Assembly: GCA_024305745.1 (NCBI GenBank)
Contig: JAHRBS010000007.1
Location: 2,418,001-2,482,000 of the forward strand
Length of the DNA stretch: 64,000 nucleotides
From: Polyporus tsugae
Taxonomy: Eukaryota > Basidiomycota > Agaricomycetes > Polyporales > Polyporaceae
Direction of reading: 5' to 3'
Shown: piece by piece, positions 14,498 to 25,703 of the stretch
Layout: every line of letters begins with the position of its first letter
How positions within the stretch are numbered: the first letter of the stretch is position 1
Notes under the pieces: model-generated
The model's database searches: none
Seen by the model: only the letters and a program-made list of their open reading frames with translations
What the model was told of the DNA's origin: nothing
Program-made: the position numbers and the translations under genes

Positions 14498-15907
14498 GAT
14501 GGATTATGGGGCCGCCAGGGTCTCTGCAAGTAGGGGGATGGTGGGGTGAAGCAAGGTGAGAACGAACGTAGTTTAGACGCCGTGCCCTGTCTGCGCAGGC
14601 ACGACGTGTCTGTACTGTAATACTTGGTAAAATCCCCGAACCAGTCCTTCTCCGAGTTGAACGTTGAACGTTGACGTTGTCCTGGTCTCTCATTTGCCCT
14701 GTATATGCTACCTCGATGGTCCCACACTACGGATACTTCGACTATGCTCCGCGTCCGTAAATGAAGAGATCCTCGGAGTCGAGGACGCGGACGAACACAA
14801 GGCGCGCGGCAACAGCACATAGGCGCGCGCCCACTGTCCTCCGGCATTAATATTATGAACGGTCGTCATGACTTGGAACTCGCCCTCCGTAACCCTCGGA
14901 GCTGTCATCCATATGTACATCCACATGCGGTACGCGACAGCACTACAACTGCTTCCCCTCAGCCCGTCGGTCGTTATTCCGCGTCCCGGCTGCCAGTGTG
15001 GAGGCGAACTCGCTCTGGTTATGAGAAGTGGAACAACTGCGGTGTTTGTATTCGCTAGCTACTGAGGTTCCCAGCAACGTTCCTTCTGCAAGCTGCGCGG
15101 CGCTGGGCGCACGCTCGGCACGTCTAAAAATTGTACGTACCAGGTGTATCCGTCCAAGATCTGTCGCCTCGCGGTGCCTGTGATGTCGAGGCGCGTGGCA
15201 GGGCACGAACCAAGAATCAACTTAAGTATCAAGACGCAGTGCGGGCTTGATGCTCCGCCCGTGCTCCGCGCCCAAGAGCTCCAGGATAAATTGAAAAGCC
15301 CTAGCAACGGGTTACGTCTTGCCGCGCCGCGAGGAACAGTGACGCCTCCCTTTTCTGTTTCCCGCAACGGTGATACTCTCGGCGTGGTACTTACTTGAGC
15401 AAGGGGCGTCAAATTCGTCCACCGATGGACCTCTCGATACCCACCGGGGTTGGTTTCAAGCTTCGAGTGCGACGGGATGGGCAATGCAGATGCTTCGAGT
15501 CGGAGACAGAGTGCCTTGTGGTCAACGCTCGGAGGCGGATTCGAACCGCGCGCAGGAGCAGAATATTAATGCTGTACAGGAGGGCGCCTGCGGCGTTGGC
15601 CGACGGTGGGAGAAGAATAAAAGGGCCGGTTGAGCAAGCACATTCTCTGTCCGTTGCTCCATACGGTTTCCATCACCCACCCTCTTTCCCCCGCCCCGCC
15701 ATCCTCCTCACCTCGCCTCCGAGGCGTGCTTTCGACGGTAAGTGACCGTATCAATTTCTCCCGTCCAACCCGGCAGTTCTTGACCTTCACGTCCGATTCG
15801 CCAGCAGTCGCTCTCTTAAACCCCACAGTCTCTACGCTCAATTTTTTGAGGTCCTCTCCTTTGCGTCAAAGCCCCCTCACCCCAACAACCCCATCCACAC
15901 ATTCATC
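14498..15907. other. Intergenic, 1.4 kb, no supported gene
   Basis: Short frames occur on both strands but none shows consistent splice phases or a recognisable motif. The right part is the promoter and leader of the RlpA-like gene. It has an ATAAAAG TATA-like element near 15615, a strongly pyrimidine-rich plus strand (about 15650-15900) and a possible leader intron with a GTAAGT donor near 15740. Confidence 0.5.
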
Positions 15908-16963
15908 ATGCACGTCCTCGCTTTCGCCTCTGTTGCCCTCACCGCTGCCGCCGGTGCCTCCGCTATGATGATTCCTCACCGTCACACTCTTGTTACTCGT
16001 CAGGAGAAGCCTTCCACGTACTATGAGGGCTATCTCGAGAACTACGAGGTGTACCACGCCCGGTACGAGGCTCTTGACTGCGAGGGCAAGCACAACACCA
16101 CTTTCTTCGACAAGTGTTGCCACCCTATGCTTGTAAGTCACATCGGGATTGGCGGAGGATTGACGGTGTCGGCAGCGTTTGACCACCCTTTGTAGGCCAC
16201 GGAGACGCTCGAGAAGAACCGTGCGGCAGAATGCAACCCCGCCAACCAAGTCACGTCCACCGCCTCGTCTGCTGCGCCCTCTCAGACTGACGATGACTCC
16301 GACTGCGAGGATGAGGACCCCACTCCCGCCACGTCCTCCGCGGCCCCAACGGCGACCGACGATGATGGCGACGACTGCGATGACGATGAGCCCACCACCA
16401 CCGTGACGCACTCTAGTACCCACGCTGCTAGCTCGACCCAATCGTCCGCGACTCACTCAGAACCCCCCAAGACAACGCAAACTCCCACGACGACTAACTC
16501 GCCATCGTCCACGACGCACTCTACCACCAAGGCCTCCTCGACCAAGACGACTGCACCGGCCGCCACCTCCACTGCCGCTTCAAGTGGTGACTTCACTGGC
16601 GGTCACGCTACCTTCTTCTGGCAGGGTGGCCAGGCCGGTGCGTGCGGTACCGTCCACTCCGACAACTCGTTCGTTGCTGCTCTCCGTAAGTCGAATCTCA
16701 CAGTTGGCGTCTGATGACTGTGATCGCTGATGAGCACTGCAGAGACGAAGCGCTACGGCGATCTCTCTCAGCAATCCTCCAACTGCGGCCGCAAGATCAC
16801 CCTGACCAACACTAACAACGGCAAGACTGTCAGTGTCACCGTCGCCGACGCTTGCCCGACCTGCGGCAACCAGAACGACCTCGATCTCTCCTACGAGGCG
16901 TTCCTCCAGATTGCCACCGAAGCGGAGGGCGATGTCCCCATCGAGTGGCACTTCGACGACTAA
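15908..16963 (+). CDS. Secreted RlpA/barwin-like double-psi beta-barrel protein
   Basis: Three exons (15908-16132, 16196-16685, 16743-16963) give 311 residues. The N-terminus is a signal peptide (MHVLAFASVALTAAAGASA). A short Cys-containing segment follows (ALDCEGKHNTTFFDKCC), with an N-glycosylation site. The long Ser/Thr/Asp linker (about residues 95-215) is of the O-mannosylated type. The C-terminal domain of about 95 residues runs from GGHATFFWQGGQAGACG to SVTVADACPTCG and ends EWHFDD. This matches fungal DPBB proteins related to expansins, cerato-platanin-like wall proteins and papain inhibitors. The barrel keeps the ADACPTC signature, but no lytic activity can be claimed. Confidence 0.88.
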
Positions 16964-17614
16964 GCTGCGCGCCGCTGTGCAGCTAGTGCTCTTCTCACCC
17001 ATTTCTTGTCAATTTCTGGGATTCAATTAACTGTTTCTTTCCGGCAAGGGTTCTCGGGGCGATGCCCCAGGCCTAGTGCTATGCGTACCGTCTGGAAGTG
17101 GATGAGAACGAGGTGTTGAAACGAGACTTACGACCCTGGAGGCGGAGGGATCCACCCATCCTCTCGTCACTCATCCGTTACGATACGCTTTGCCCTTGTT
17201 TTCTGTGCTCTCTCTCTCCATCGAGCCTGCATACTGCTACTGGTGTATAGCTGTTATTTGACTGTTATTTGATATCGTTATTTCTTGGCCGCCATCTGAT
17301 CGTCGTATAGAGCGTTTTAAAATCAATGTCGTATAGAAGCAGTTCTGAAATCGCGTGTGGACTGTCAGTCAGCAGAAGTACTTTGGTAACCCACTGTAAT
17401 AACATGTTGCTTGAAAGCTTAAATGTCTATACGTATGTAGAGCAGAGCAGCTTGCGGCAGGCAGCATAATGATCGAGATCCGTCGCCCTCCGGCGTGATG
17501 GTGACGTCGTTGGCGCCAGGGGATGTTCCTTTGACCGTCCCTCTCCGCCTACTGTTACATGTAGCCACGCGCTTTCATGTCCTCTTGATCTTATTCAACA
17601 TCCAGAATCCAAGC
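16964..17614. other. Intergenic, no gene seen
   Basis: 3' flank of the RlpA-like gene and promoter of the COQ11-like gene. The left half is AT-richer than its surroundings. No RNA gene was recognised. Confidence 0.55.
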
Positions 17615-18945
17615 ATGCATCCTATCGCCCAGAAGATCCTGGTTGTTGGAGGCAACGGCTTCGTTGGTGCATACACATATGTCCTGAAACGCTGCTCTTT
17701 CTGCTCACACAACCTTCAGGTTCGGCCGTATGTAGGACTGCTTTGGCTCGTGGTATGCAGGTAGTCAGCATCAGGTATGTCCTTACCCTACTTGACCTAC
17801 GGACTTAGCTCATTGCCCGCGAACACAGTCCGTCAGGCAAGCCTTGGCAGACGCCGAAAGGTCATACTCCCGCCTGGGTGTCCAAAGTGTGGTCCCATCT
17901 CACCTCCGCTCTCCCGCAAGCACTCATATGTGGTCACCTCGCCCGCGCGCACACAGGTAGAATGGCACAAGGGCAGCGCGCTCGAGCCAGAAACGTACGA
18001 GGATCTCCTGCCTGACGTGTCCGCGGTCGTGCATACGATCGGCACGCTGTTTGAGCGGACCGGGTACAAGAGCGCGTTGAAGGACGGGAACGTGCCGTGG
18101 TTCGTCAGCAGTGTCGCCGCGGGTATTAGTGGGGGCGGGGTGTCAGCGAATCCGCTGGAGAAGGAGCAGAAGAAGAGGGAAGGGAGCTACGAGGTGCTGA
18201 ACCGCGACACGGGTGAGTGCTTCTTCTGGACATCGAGCGGGTGCATGTCGTTTAATACTTGCGCCTTTGTCGTTCCCCTCTCCATTGTCATTTCCCCCTC
18301 CCCTTTGCATGCTTGGAATCAGCGTTGCGCGTGTGCGAGACGTTCTTGAAGTCCACTCCAACTGTTAAGACGATCGGACCCCGTGCGTTCATTTACGTAT
18401 CCGCCGAGGACTGCAACCGACCCCTCGTGCCTTCGGGGTACATCGAAACCAAGCGCGAGGCAGAGATCCTCCTCGAGAAGATGGTCCAAGAGCATCCAGG
18501 ATATCGCTCAGTATACATCCGCCCTTGTGCGTCTCCACTAACCTGGCGAAACGTGTGTTAGGCTCACCCCATCCCCACAGCCCTCATCTACCACCCTCAC
18601 TTCCGCCCCATAGTCTCCCCGCTCGCGGCGCTTCTGGATCTCTCCGCAACGATCCACGCTAAGCTGCCGTCAGGCTTCCCGACGCCATCTGCCGTGCTCC
18701 GCACACTGGGGTCCCTCGTGCCGCGCCCTGCCTCGGCACGCCAGTCGCTCGTGGACTCGCCGTTCAATTCGATGGCGCGCGTGCTCACGATACCGCCTAT
18801 ACACGTCGACCATGTCGCTGAGGCGATATGCATCGCGGCGGACAACTCGCGGGCGGACGTGCATGGGCCGTATGGGCTGGAGGGTATGAGGGAGCTCATC
18901 GGGTGGCACCAGAAGGGCCAGCGGCATACAGAGGCGCATGTTTGA
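17615..18945 (+). CDS. COQ11: COQ11-like mitochondrial NAD(P)-binding protein
   Basis: An atypical short-chain dehydrogenase/reductase related to NDUFA9 and to yeast Coq11 (YLR290C), which associates with the coenzyme Q synthome. The N-terminus gives the Rossmann motif KILVVGGNGFVGSAVCRTAL after removal of an intron following GFVG. Further family features are HKGSALEPETY, SAVVHTIGTLFE, the YVSAED...GYIETKREAE active-site-like region and SVYIRPSLIYHP. The last segment (PPIHVDHVAEAICIAADN) closes the substrate domain. Several introns were removed by eye (for example the one before ALRVCETFL). The assignment to COQ11 rather than a general NDUFA9-like protein rests on overall resemblance. Confidence 0.75.
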
Positions 18946-19815
18946 GGTGCATGCAAATGCAGTCTACACGGAGTCCCAGTACAATACAATACGTAAGGGT
19001 AATGAGCCTTAATTGTTCTAGACATTCAAGTCCCCCATTCCCACTCATGATGCATGAGCTTCGTTCTGCGCAGTGTACACGAAAGGATCACATTTTCTTT
19101 AGTATTAGACGTGATCTCTTGCAATTAATGGGTGTCCGTACATGGTACGACACTTTCTAAGCTTCGGGGTGGTTAGTCTACTAGGTAGTGAGCCCTCCCA
19201 ACTTCACAACGCAAGCGCCTGGAGCGATGTTCCGAGTAGGTATGTACTAAGCCGGGCGCCCAGTAAACGTACTTGTTTTCTTCCTTTCATACGCCGAGAT
19301 CGGACGGTTTCAGGAATGCTGAGGGCAAGGAGTTCATGCAGGTTCACTGGCATGCTCGTGATCAAGCATGGAGACCCGCCTGAAACATGACCTGACTCAT
19401 GGTGGGAACGCCTGCGCGCTGGTGAGTTATCGCGTGACGGCCGAGTGAACGCGCACAATTTGAATCTTTGGGGTAGGCAGCCAGCCGGGAGCCCAGCCCA
19501 GAAGAACAGGGGGGCGGCCCACTCCCGACAACTCCCGACATCGCCCTCCTCTCCCTTCTAACCAAGGTCTGCTCCGCCAATCCCTCTCTCCCTCTTCCAT
19601 CCGTGTGCGGGGGACGTCTGCTGTCGAGTCGCCGAGGTATGTGAATGCGTTCTCGCGCGTCCCCATTCACCGGAATAACATGCATAACCCCATTCGTCCC
19701 CTGCTGCCGCCCCGGAATTGGAATCGGAACTCGGTGTTGGTGTCGGAATCGTCTCAGTCCAGGGTCGTCGAAAGAGAGTCCCCCCTTCCCGCCTGCGAAT
19801 ATATTCTTCCAAAAC
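18946..19815. other. Intergenic, no gene seen
   Basis: 3' flank of COQ11 and promoter of the adenylate kinase gene. Frames of 80-200 codons on either strand have no splice or domain support. Confidence 0.5.
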
Positions 19816-21219
19816 ATGCTGTCGGCACCGGCTGCGTCCTTCCTTCGGCCTAGCACACTCGCCTCCGCGCCTCTCCTCGGCCCCGCGAGACTTGTTGGGC
19901 GTGCACGGATCCCTCGAGTTGCTGTGCGGTGTTTCAGCCAGTCCCCGGCGGCGCAGAAAGCCATTACGTTTGCGCTCAACACCGGTCGTGCGGAGACTGC
20001 GCCCGCAAACGGGGTCGGCCATGGCGAGAGGCAGCCACTGCGGATGATTATGTTCGGTGAGTTTGCGTTCTGTTGTTTGGACGACGCGGCTTGCGGCGTT
20101 GGCCATTGGGACGTTCAGGACGTCCCGTGAGCGTGTTAGGGGGCGTTAGCGCTGTTCCACCCACCCACCATGTCCGCCGTCAGGCCGGAACACGTCAATC
20201 TGACTATCCCTTCGCGTTCTTCTCATCTTAGGGAAGCCGGGTGCGGGAAAAGGCACGCTCTCTTCACGTCTCGTGAAGAAGTATGACATTGTATCGCTCT
20301 CGACGGGTGACATGCTTCGGCAACATATTGCGGAAAAGTGAGTTCTCAGCCGCAACTGCCTCGTCATTACGCTGCTCAACGGGAACATCGTGAAGGACTG
20401 AAGTTGGCGTGATGGCGGAGGAGATTGTCGCGGCAGGCGGCCTTCTCCCTGACGAGATCATGCTCAAGGTGGTAACAAGCAAACTGGACGTATTGCACAA
20501 TAAAGTGCGTCAGTGTTTCCGTTTGACTGGTGTTACGAGACTAAGGTGGAAATTAGCATTGGATTTTGGATGGTTTCCCACGAACGCTTGGTCAGGGCAA
20601 GGTCCTCGATGAGCATCTCTTGTGGGTCTTGCCACCGCTCTAGATGTATGCGCCTCCGCTAACGCGACGTGTCTTCAGACGACAGGTAACACCGATGAGC
20701 CTCGTTCTCAACCTTGACGTCCCGGACGATGTGATCCTGGGGCGCATCTCGGACCGATGGGTTCACCTGCCCTCGGGACGTGTGTACAATCTCTCATATA
20801 ACCCGCCAAAGGTGGCAGGACACGACGATGAGACTGGGGAGCCTCTCACGAAGCGTCCGGACGATAATCCTGTACGTAAATTTACCTTCTTCTGCATGCT
20901 TCTTACAACCCTGAACGTCATCGCCCCCGTCATGCAGGAGATCTTCGCTCGTCGTCTGGAACAGTTCTACGCTTCGACCTCGCCGCTTCTCGCTTACTAC
21001 AGCGCACGGACAGCGAGCGAGGCGTCGACGAAGCTCGTCACCCTCGCCGGCCGCACATCCGACGAGATCTGGCCCCAGCTCGAGACCGTCATCCGCACCA
21101 GCTTCCCCCTGGTCAAGGAACGCCAGGAGAGCAAGCGTCGGACGAGCCTGTCTGACGCCGTCCTCGCTCGGCAGGAGTACGACTCCAAGGACAGGGTCAA
21201 AGCTTCGCTCAAGGCTTAG
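19816..21219 (+). CDS. ADK2: Mitochondrial GTP:AMP phosphotransferase (adenylate kinase 3 type)
   Basis: Transfers phosphate from GTP to AMP in the mitochondrial matrix. The leader is rich in Ala, Arg and Ser without acids ([14 protein letters not shown]...), a matrix-targeting presequence. The core has [14 protein letters not shown] (P-loop), [19 protein letters not shown] (NMP-binding), WILDGFPRT, and the long lid [13 protein letters not shown]...[12 protein letters not shown]. The lid has no zinc cysteines. About six short introns are present. The join KTEVG needs an AAG acceptor at 20393-20395. The C-terminus extends well past the usual end (about 30 residues rich in Arg/Lys/Ser). The ATG at 19816 was chosen because upstream in-frame sequence is not presequence-like. 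Confidence 0.94.
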
Positions 21220-21503
21220 CCGAACCTTGCGTGTGGTTCTCACCGTTGATCGTCTCTTTGCATCCGTGTTTAGCATGTTATACGCTCTTCACATGCCGAC
21301 TTCTGCTTCCGGCGTCTTTCCACGGACCCCAGTTCGCAGCCTTGGCTTTCGTTTCGCCATCTCGCCTCGCATACGTTCATACCACCCGCATTTTCTCTGT
21401 CTTCCCCCTGTACTCGTATCATGGCAGTCTGAATGAATGGAACAATCAACAACAACAAAGTCTATGCATTTGTCACCATGACCCTTGCCACTTCGCACCT
21501 TTA

Positions 21504-22675
21504 CTACCTCAAAGCGTACCTGCTCAGGTCGAGTAAGTACCAGGATTGCATCTTACGGAACAAAATGGGCGGGACGCACATCTTGACAGGGTAGAGTCCC
21601 TCTGGGAAGCCCTTCTGGATTTGCTCGTGAATGACTTTGAGGCTGGCATCAGCGAAGCACTTCTTCCACGCAAGATCGGACCTATGCAAGTAGAGTGCGA
21701 TGCAATTGATCGGCACCCTTTTCAGTATCAAATCGACCACCGCACGCTCGAGCGCACCTCGTCAAACTCGAATCGCTCTCGTCAAACACCACGCGAGGGC
21801 TCCCTTCTTCCGAGCATAGGTTCTCCTTCACGAAGATGAGCCCCCTGGTAGGATCGCGCAGCGCGGCCTTGCACTTGCGGAAGAACGCGACGAGGTCTGC
21901 GTCGCTCAGCGCCCCAAGACACCACTGGCACATCACTACGTCGAAACCGTCGTTCAGGTCGTCCTGTGTGGGTGCTGGGACGTAGCCGACGCGTCCGAGG
22001 ATCTTGACCTTGTCGGCATTCGAGGGCGAAGGCGCGGGGTGGGTGGGGTCGAAGTCCTGGAGGGTGGCCTGGACGAAGGTCACGCTCTTCGTCTTGTCCG
22101 CGATCCCTTTCCAAGACACGACTTCCAGATGGCTCCCGCTGTCCTTTTCTGGGGCGGGGAGGCTCGGGGAGGGTGCGGGAGGTTCGCTCGCCTTACCGCG
22201 CCGGAACGCTTCGTTCACGAACGGCTCGACGGGCTCGACGAGGACGATGTCGGAGAAGAGGTGCAGGAGGACGTCCGCGGTGACGCGGCCGACGCCTGCG
22301 CCGACATCGAGCGCGCGCGTACGTCCATTCGCGACTTGTTTGGGTACGTTCAGCGGGCGCACCGCGGACGGGACGAGGCAGAGTTCGGGGAGGAGGTGCA
22401 TGAGGAACTGTCGCGACCCGAGTGGGTCCACTCTGGGTAGTGACTGTTGCGATCTTGCATTTCAGTCGCGCGCTGAGAGGGAGAAGTCGTGTGAGGAACA
22501 TACCCCATTGCCAAACCCGCCTGGGCATGAAGATCATTCGGGGAAGATGCACGAGAGGGATGGGGGACATACCGAGGACGCCATCGTAGTTTGCGGGCTG
22601 GGACTCCCAGTACTTGATGCCCTCCTGGACGTCGGGGTCGCACCGATGGGGCTGTGGAGAAGATTCCAAGGACAT
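21504..22675 (-). CDS. TAE1: Alpha-N-terminal protein methyltransferase (NTM1/TAE1 family)
   Basis: SAM-dependent methyltransferase that modifies the alpha-amino group of X-Pro-Lys N-termini, for example of ribosomal proteins. Signatures are GIKYWESQPANYDGVLGGFG (family start), PRVDPLGSRQFL, the SAM motif RALDVGAGVGRVTADVLL, DIVLVEPVEPF, FDVVMCQWCLGAL and GLIFVKENLC. The C-terminus LYPVKMYALR is typical. A 17-nt microexon (22504-22520) supplies GGFGNG. The last exon has 16 coding nt (21519-21504) after a 60-nt intron. An ATG 21 bases upstream (22696) would add seven residues; 22675 (MSLESS) was preferred. A loop of about 30 residues (APSPSLPAPEK...) is inserted after the second strand. Confidence 0.92.
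22504..22520 (-). other. 17-nt microexon in the methyltransferase gene
   Basis: On the minus strand CAG|GCGGGTTTGGCAATGGG|GTATGT. It joins ...DGVLG (phase 1) to SLPRVDPLG (phase 0) and supplies the conserved Gly/aromatic turn of NTM1 enzymes. Both flanking splice sites are canonical. Confidence 0.8.
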
Positions 22676-22793
22676 GGCGCAAAGCCACCGTGCCAACGTT
22701 CAAACGTTCACGTTCAAAGCTAAAGCTAAGTTGAAAGCCTAAAGCTGGGTCAGGACCCGTGTGACAAAAATGGGATGTGACGGCGCGTGACGG

Positions 22794-22813
22794 ACGCGTC
22801 TGTGGCAACGCGT
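22794..22813. promoter_or_regulatory. Two ACGCGT (MCB-type) boxes in the divergent NTM1/CSM3 promoter
   Basis: ACGCGT at 22794-22799 and 22808-22813, 14 bases apart, 55-74 bases before the CSM3 ATG, in an intergenic space of only 192 bases. MCB boxes bind MBF and drive G1/S transcription in yeasts. The motif also occurs by chance inside coding sequence of this window, so the assignment rests on spacing and context. Confidence 0.4.
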
Positions 22814-22867
22814 CCGACTCGGAGCAGCGCGTCTCCGAGCTCACGATGATCGACGACGACCACGACA

Positions 22868-24302
22868 ATGGCCTCTCTCGACGACATCTGGGACACCCCT
22901 GCCGACTCCGTCTCTGCGCTTTCGAACCCTGCGCCTATCTCTGTCGACGACGATGATGACGACGTCTTCACAAATCAACCCAAACGGTCCACCGCACGGC
23001 GACCACACTCGACCTTGTTCCTCGACTCCGGCTCCGAGGACGACGCTCCGTCCACCTCCAAGGCCCACTACGCGTCAAAACCAAGCTCCTCGAAGCCAGA
23101 CATAGATGCGTTCTGGGACGACCTTGATGCGCCGGACGCCGCGTTCCAGGGTCTCGCGCCCTCTCTCGACGTCGAAGCCTTGAAGCGGCAAGCCGATGCC
23201 ACGCTTCCTTCTCTCACACCACACCAGATCCTCCCCAGCAGCTCCCCTCCACGAGATCCTGCAAATGGCAAGGACGGAGCGAAGGACAAGGCAGACGGGA
23301 AGAAGGGAGACAAGGGCACGACGAAGAAGAAAAGGCGACCGATCCTGGATGAGGGACGGTTGCTTGGACCTGAGGGTTTCCCTGTGCTGGTGAAGCAGGC
23401 CAAAGAGTTCAAGCCCAAGGGGAAGGGGCATGAGGTGAATTGTATGTTTATGACCCCCGCCGTCTGCCGGGCTAACAGCAGGTTGCAGCTGTCCGACCTC
23501 AACAGGCTCTTCACGGTGTACCAGTTCTGGTCACATAGGATGTACCCGAACACCCAGTTCGTGGACACCGTCCAACGAGTGGAGAAGCTTTGTCACACGA
23601 AGCGTATGCATGTGCGTCCTCCCCACCACTTCTCCATGACCGCCCAGGTTAACGCTATCATTTACATAGGTCGCCCTCGGGGTCTGGCGAGACGAGGCCA
23701 AGGGCCTCATTAACGGCCACAACCCCAACGCGTCAGACCGCTCCGACAGCGACGACTCCGACAAGGACGCCGACGCCGCCCCCACCACGGACGTCCCTAT
23801 CGCGACCGAAGACGAGCGGTCCTCGCCCGCACCCTCGCGCGGCCCGTCGTTGCCTCCCTCGTCCGCGTCAGAGGGCGGATTCGACGACGACTTCGACATC
23901 GACACGATGATCGCCGAGGACGAAGCAGCTCGCGCCCACGCGTCGGCTACCTCTGGTGGCTCTGGCCCTGCAGCCCCCGCACCGTCTAAGAGCTCGCCAG
24001 CGGACGAAGACGAGGAGATGTGGGACGCGGTCATGGCCGACTTCCCCGACGAGCCGTACGCGCCTCCTGAGCGCCAGCCCAGTGCCCCAAAGCCGAGTGT
24101 GCAAGCCACGGACGAGGATGAGGAGATGTGGGACATCGTGAGAGAGATGGCGGCGGATGCGGCGGCCAAGACGACGGCATCTAGCGCACCTGCGCCCGAA
24201 GGTGCGCCAGCACTGCCGGCCGAGGGCGCGGCTGCCCTAGTCGGCGTGGATCCGACGAGGAAGGCGACGAACGACGAGGGTTGGGATGAGATGTATGCCT
24301 AG
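22868..24302 (+). CDS. CSM3: CSM3/Swi3/Tipin-type replication fork protection protein
   Basis: Partner of Tof1/Swi1/Timeless in the fork-protection and checkpoint complex. The N-terminal third is acidic and disordered. The Swi3 domain begins at RRPILDEGRLLGPEGFPVL and continues LSDLNRLFTVYQFWSHRMYP, DTVQRVEKLCHTKRMH and VALGVWRDEAKG. The C-terminal half is Asp/Glu/Ser-rich with two repeats of DEDEEMWD and ends WDEMYA. Two introns near 23440 and 23610 interrupt the domain. Start at 22868 (MASLDDIWD) is the first ATG and lies 192 bases from the divergent methyltransferase gene. Confidence 0.92.
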
Positions 24303-25104
24303 TAGCGCTGTTGGTCTACATAGATCCTCTGTATGACGTTTTCGTTCATGGACCTCTGTTGGATTACAATTGTCGTTCTAGACGGATCCTAGATGTTGCA
24401 TCAGTCTCAAAGCGGTTTCGAAAAAAATAACGAAAAATGCCAGTCGAGTTCCCTAGTTACTGTTCGATGAGCCGTGCAAGGCAGGTCCCCCATAACCTGT
24501 TGGTGTTTCAATAGGTTATGAGCCCTGACTGATACGGCTCTGGACAGGCTAGCTTCGAACACAAGACAACTGCATACTGTAGCGGCATCGCGCCGCCATC
24601 AAATATTGACGCGGTTGATACCATTGGGCTACAAGGCAGTGACATTTCCTCCCAACCATCCATCTGTTGTAGGGCTCGTGCAGGGCCCGGGGCCTGAAAA
24701 CTACAAATCATTTGGATTCAATGTACTGCTAGACATTCTACGGAACAATTAGGCGATCAAGACGACTGTACGCAATATATCTACACGAATATTGTCACTA
24801 AATGGGGATGACAAGATAGACCAAGCATTCTACTACTATGATACATCCGCAGGAATATGGGTTTTATGGCAGAGGAGGGGAGAGCTGCAGGAGAAACCGT
24901 TCAATTAATGTACATGTAAGCACCGCGCGAAGACTCGAGAACAAGAAATGATGCAACGTTTCAAGCGAGAGCGACAAGAGAGAATATTGCGATGGATGTT
25001 TGCACTGCGACGACGGATCTGCGGATTGGGGTCAGCGAGCCCTCATCTTTCATCGAACGACGCGGAACATACCGTACATTCGCTTCCGACGTTTGAGGTT
25101 GAGC
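24303..25104. other. Gene-poor stretch, AT-richer than its surroundings
   Basis: No gene is supported. A 67-codon minus-strand frame (24711-24508) has mixed composition but no splice partner. The stretch contains a hairpin at 24491-24520. The right end may hold an alternative last exon (25018-24961) of the next gene. Confidence 0.45.
24491..24520. repeat. Near-perfect 12-bp inverted repeat with 6-base loop
   Basis: CATAACCTGTTG and CAATAGGTTATG flank GTGTTT. Eleven of twelve pairs are complementary (one G/T mismatch). It lies about 190 bases past the CSM3 stop in non-coding DNA. It could be an RNA hairpin near a 3' end or a palindromic protein site. Confidence 0.6.
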
Positions 25105-25703
25105 TTACTTGGTCTGACCCGGGGCCAGGAAGGCGCGGACCGCTTGCAGAGTCAGGTACCTGCTCCGCAAGGCATCAAGCAGCTCCTAGGACGCCCTCAG
25201 TTCACGCACACGGGACAAGGACAAGACCAGGGCATGGTCGAACTCACCGTCAACGCGCCAGCAAGCTTGCTCCGACCCAACCGCTCCTCCGGGCTCTCCG
25301 CAGGCACCTCACGATCAACATCGACGCCGACGGCAGGGGGATCCTCCTCATAGGCGGACACATCGTTGTGCGCCTCTTCGCAGCGCGCAGCGGAGCGCTG
25401 TTTGAAGGCAACAGCGATGTAAGGAGAAGGTGGGGGGCGGTAGAGGGGGGAACGAATATCAAACTCACCGCATATGGCGCTGGCCCCTCACATACCGCCC
25501 CCTCCCGGTACCGGTAGTCGACCGTGGTCTACGATGACGCGTCGAAATGAGGGTCGGATAGTGCAAGGACGGTTGGAGATACATACCATGAGCGTGTCTT
25601 GTGGACGACGCGTAGAAACACGAGCGTATGGATGGAAGCGTTCAATGTAGCTGGACCGGTAGGCCGGCAGCCGAGACACGTTGAAATTTGCGGCCCTGCT
25701 CAT
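25105..25703 (-). CDS. Orphan four-exon gene, function unknown
   Basis: Four exons, all in phase 0: 25703-25587, 25528-25469, 25397-25248 and 25185-25105. They give 135 residues beginning MSRAANFNVSRLPAYRSS. The middle is VDYRYREGAVCEGPAPYA and an acidic segment. The end is a predicted helix (ELLDALRSRYLTLQAVRAFL) closing with APGQTK. All three introns have good donors (GTATGT, GTGAGT, GTGAGT) and AG acceptors, and exact phase closure is unlikely by chance. The region upstream on the minus strand is pyrimidine-rich with a TTAATATATG element about 40 bases before the ATG. Alternatively the TAA may be the start of a GTAAGC donor, with a last exon 25018-24961 adding a hydrophobic tail. No family recognised. 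Confidence 0.6.

Noticed and set aside
15520..15600. Minus-strand tRNA suggested by a GGTTCGAATCC-like sequence
   Set aside because: The T stem has a mismatch and no matching acceptor 5' strand or D arm is found at the required distance.
24948..25517. Plus-strand 189-codon frame
   Set aside because: The minus strand gives a four-exon model with consensus introns and a promoter-like upstream region. The plus frame has no start context or partner.
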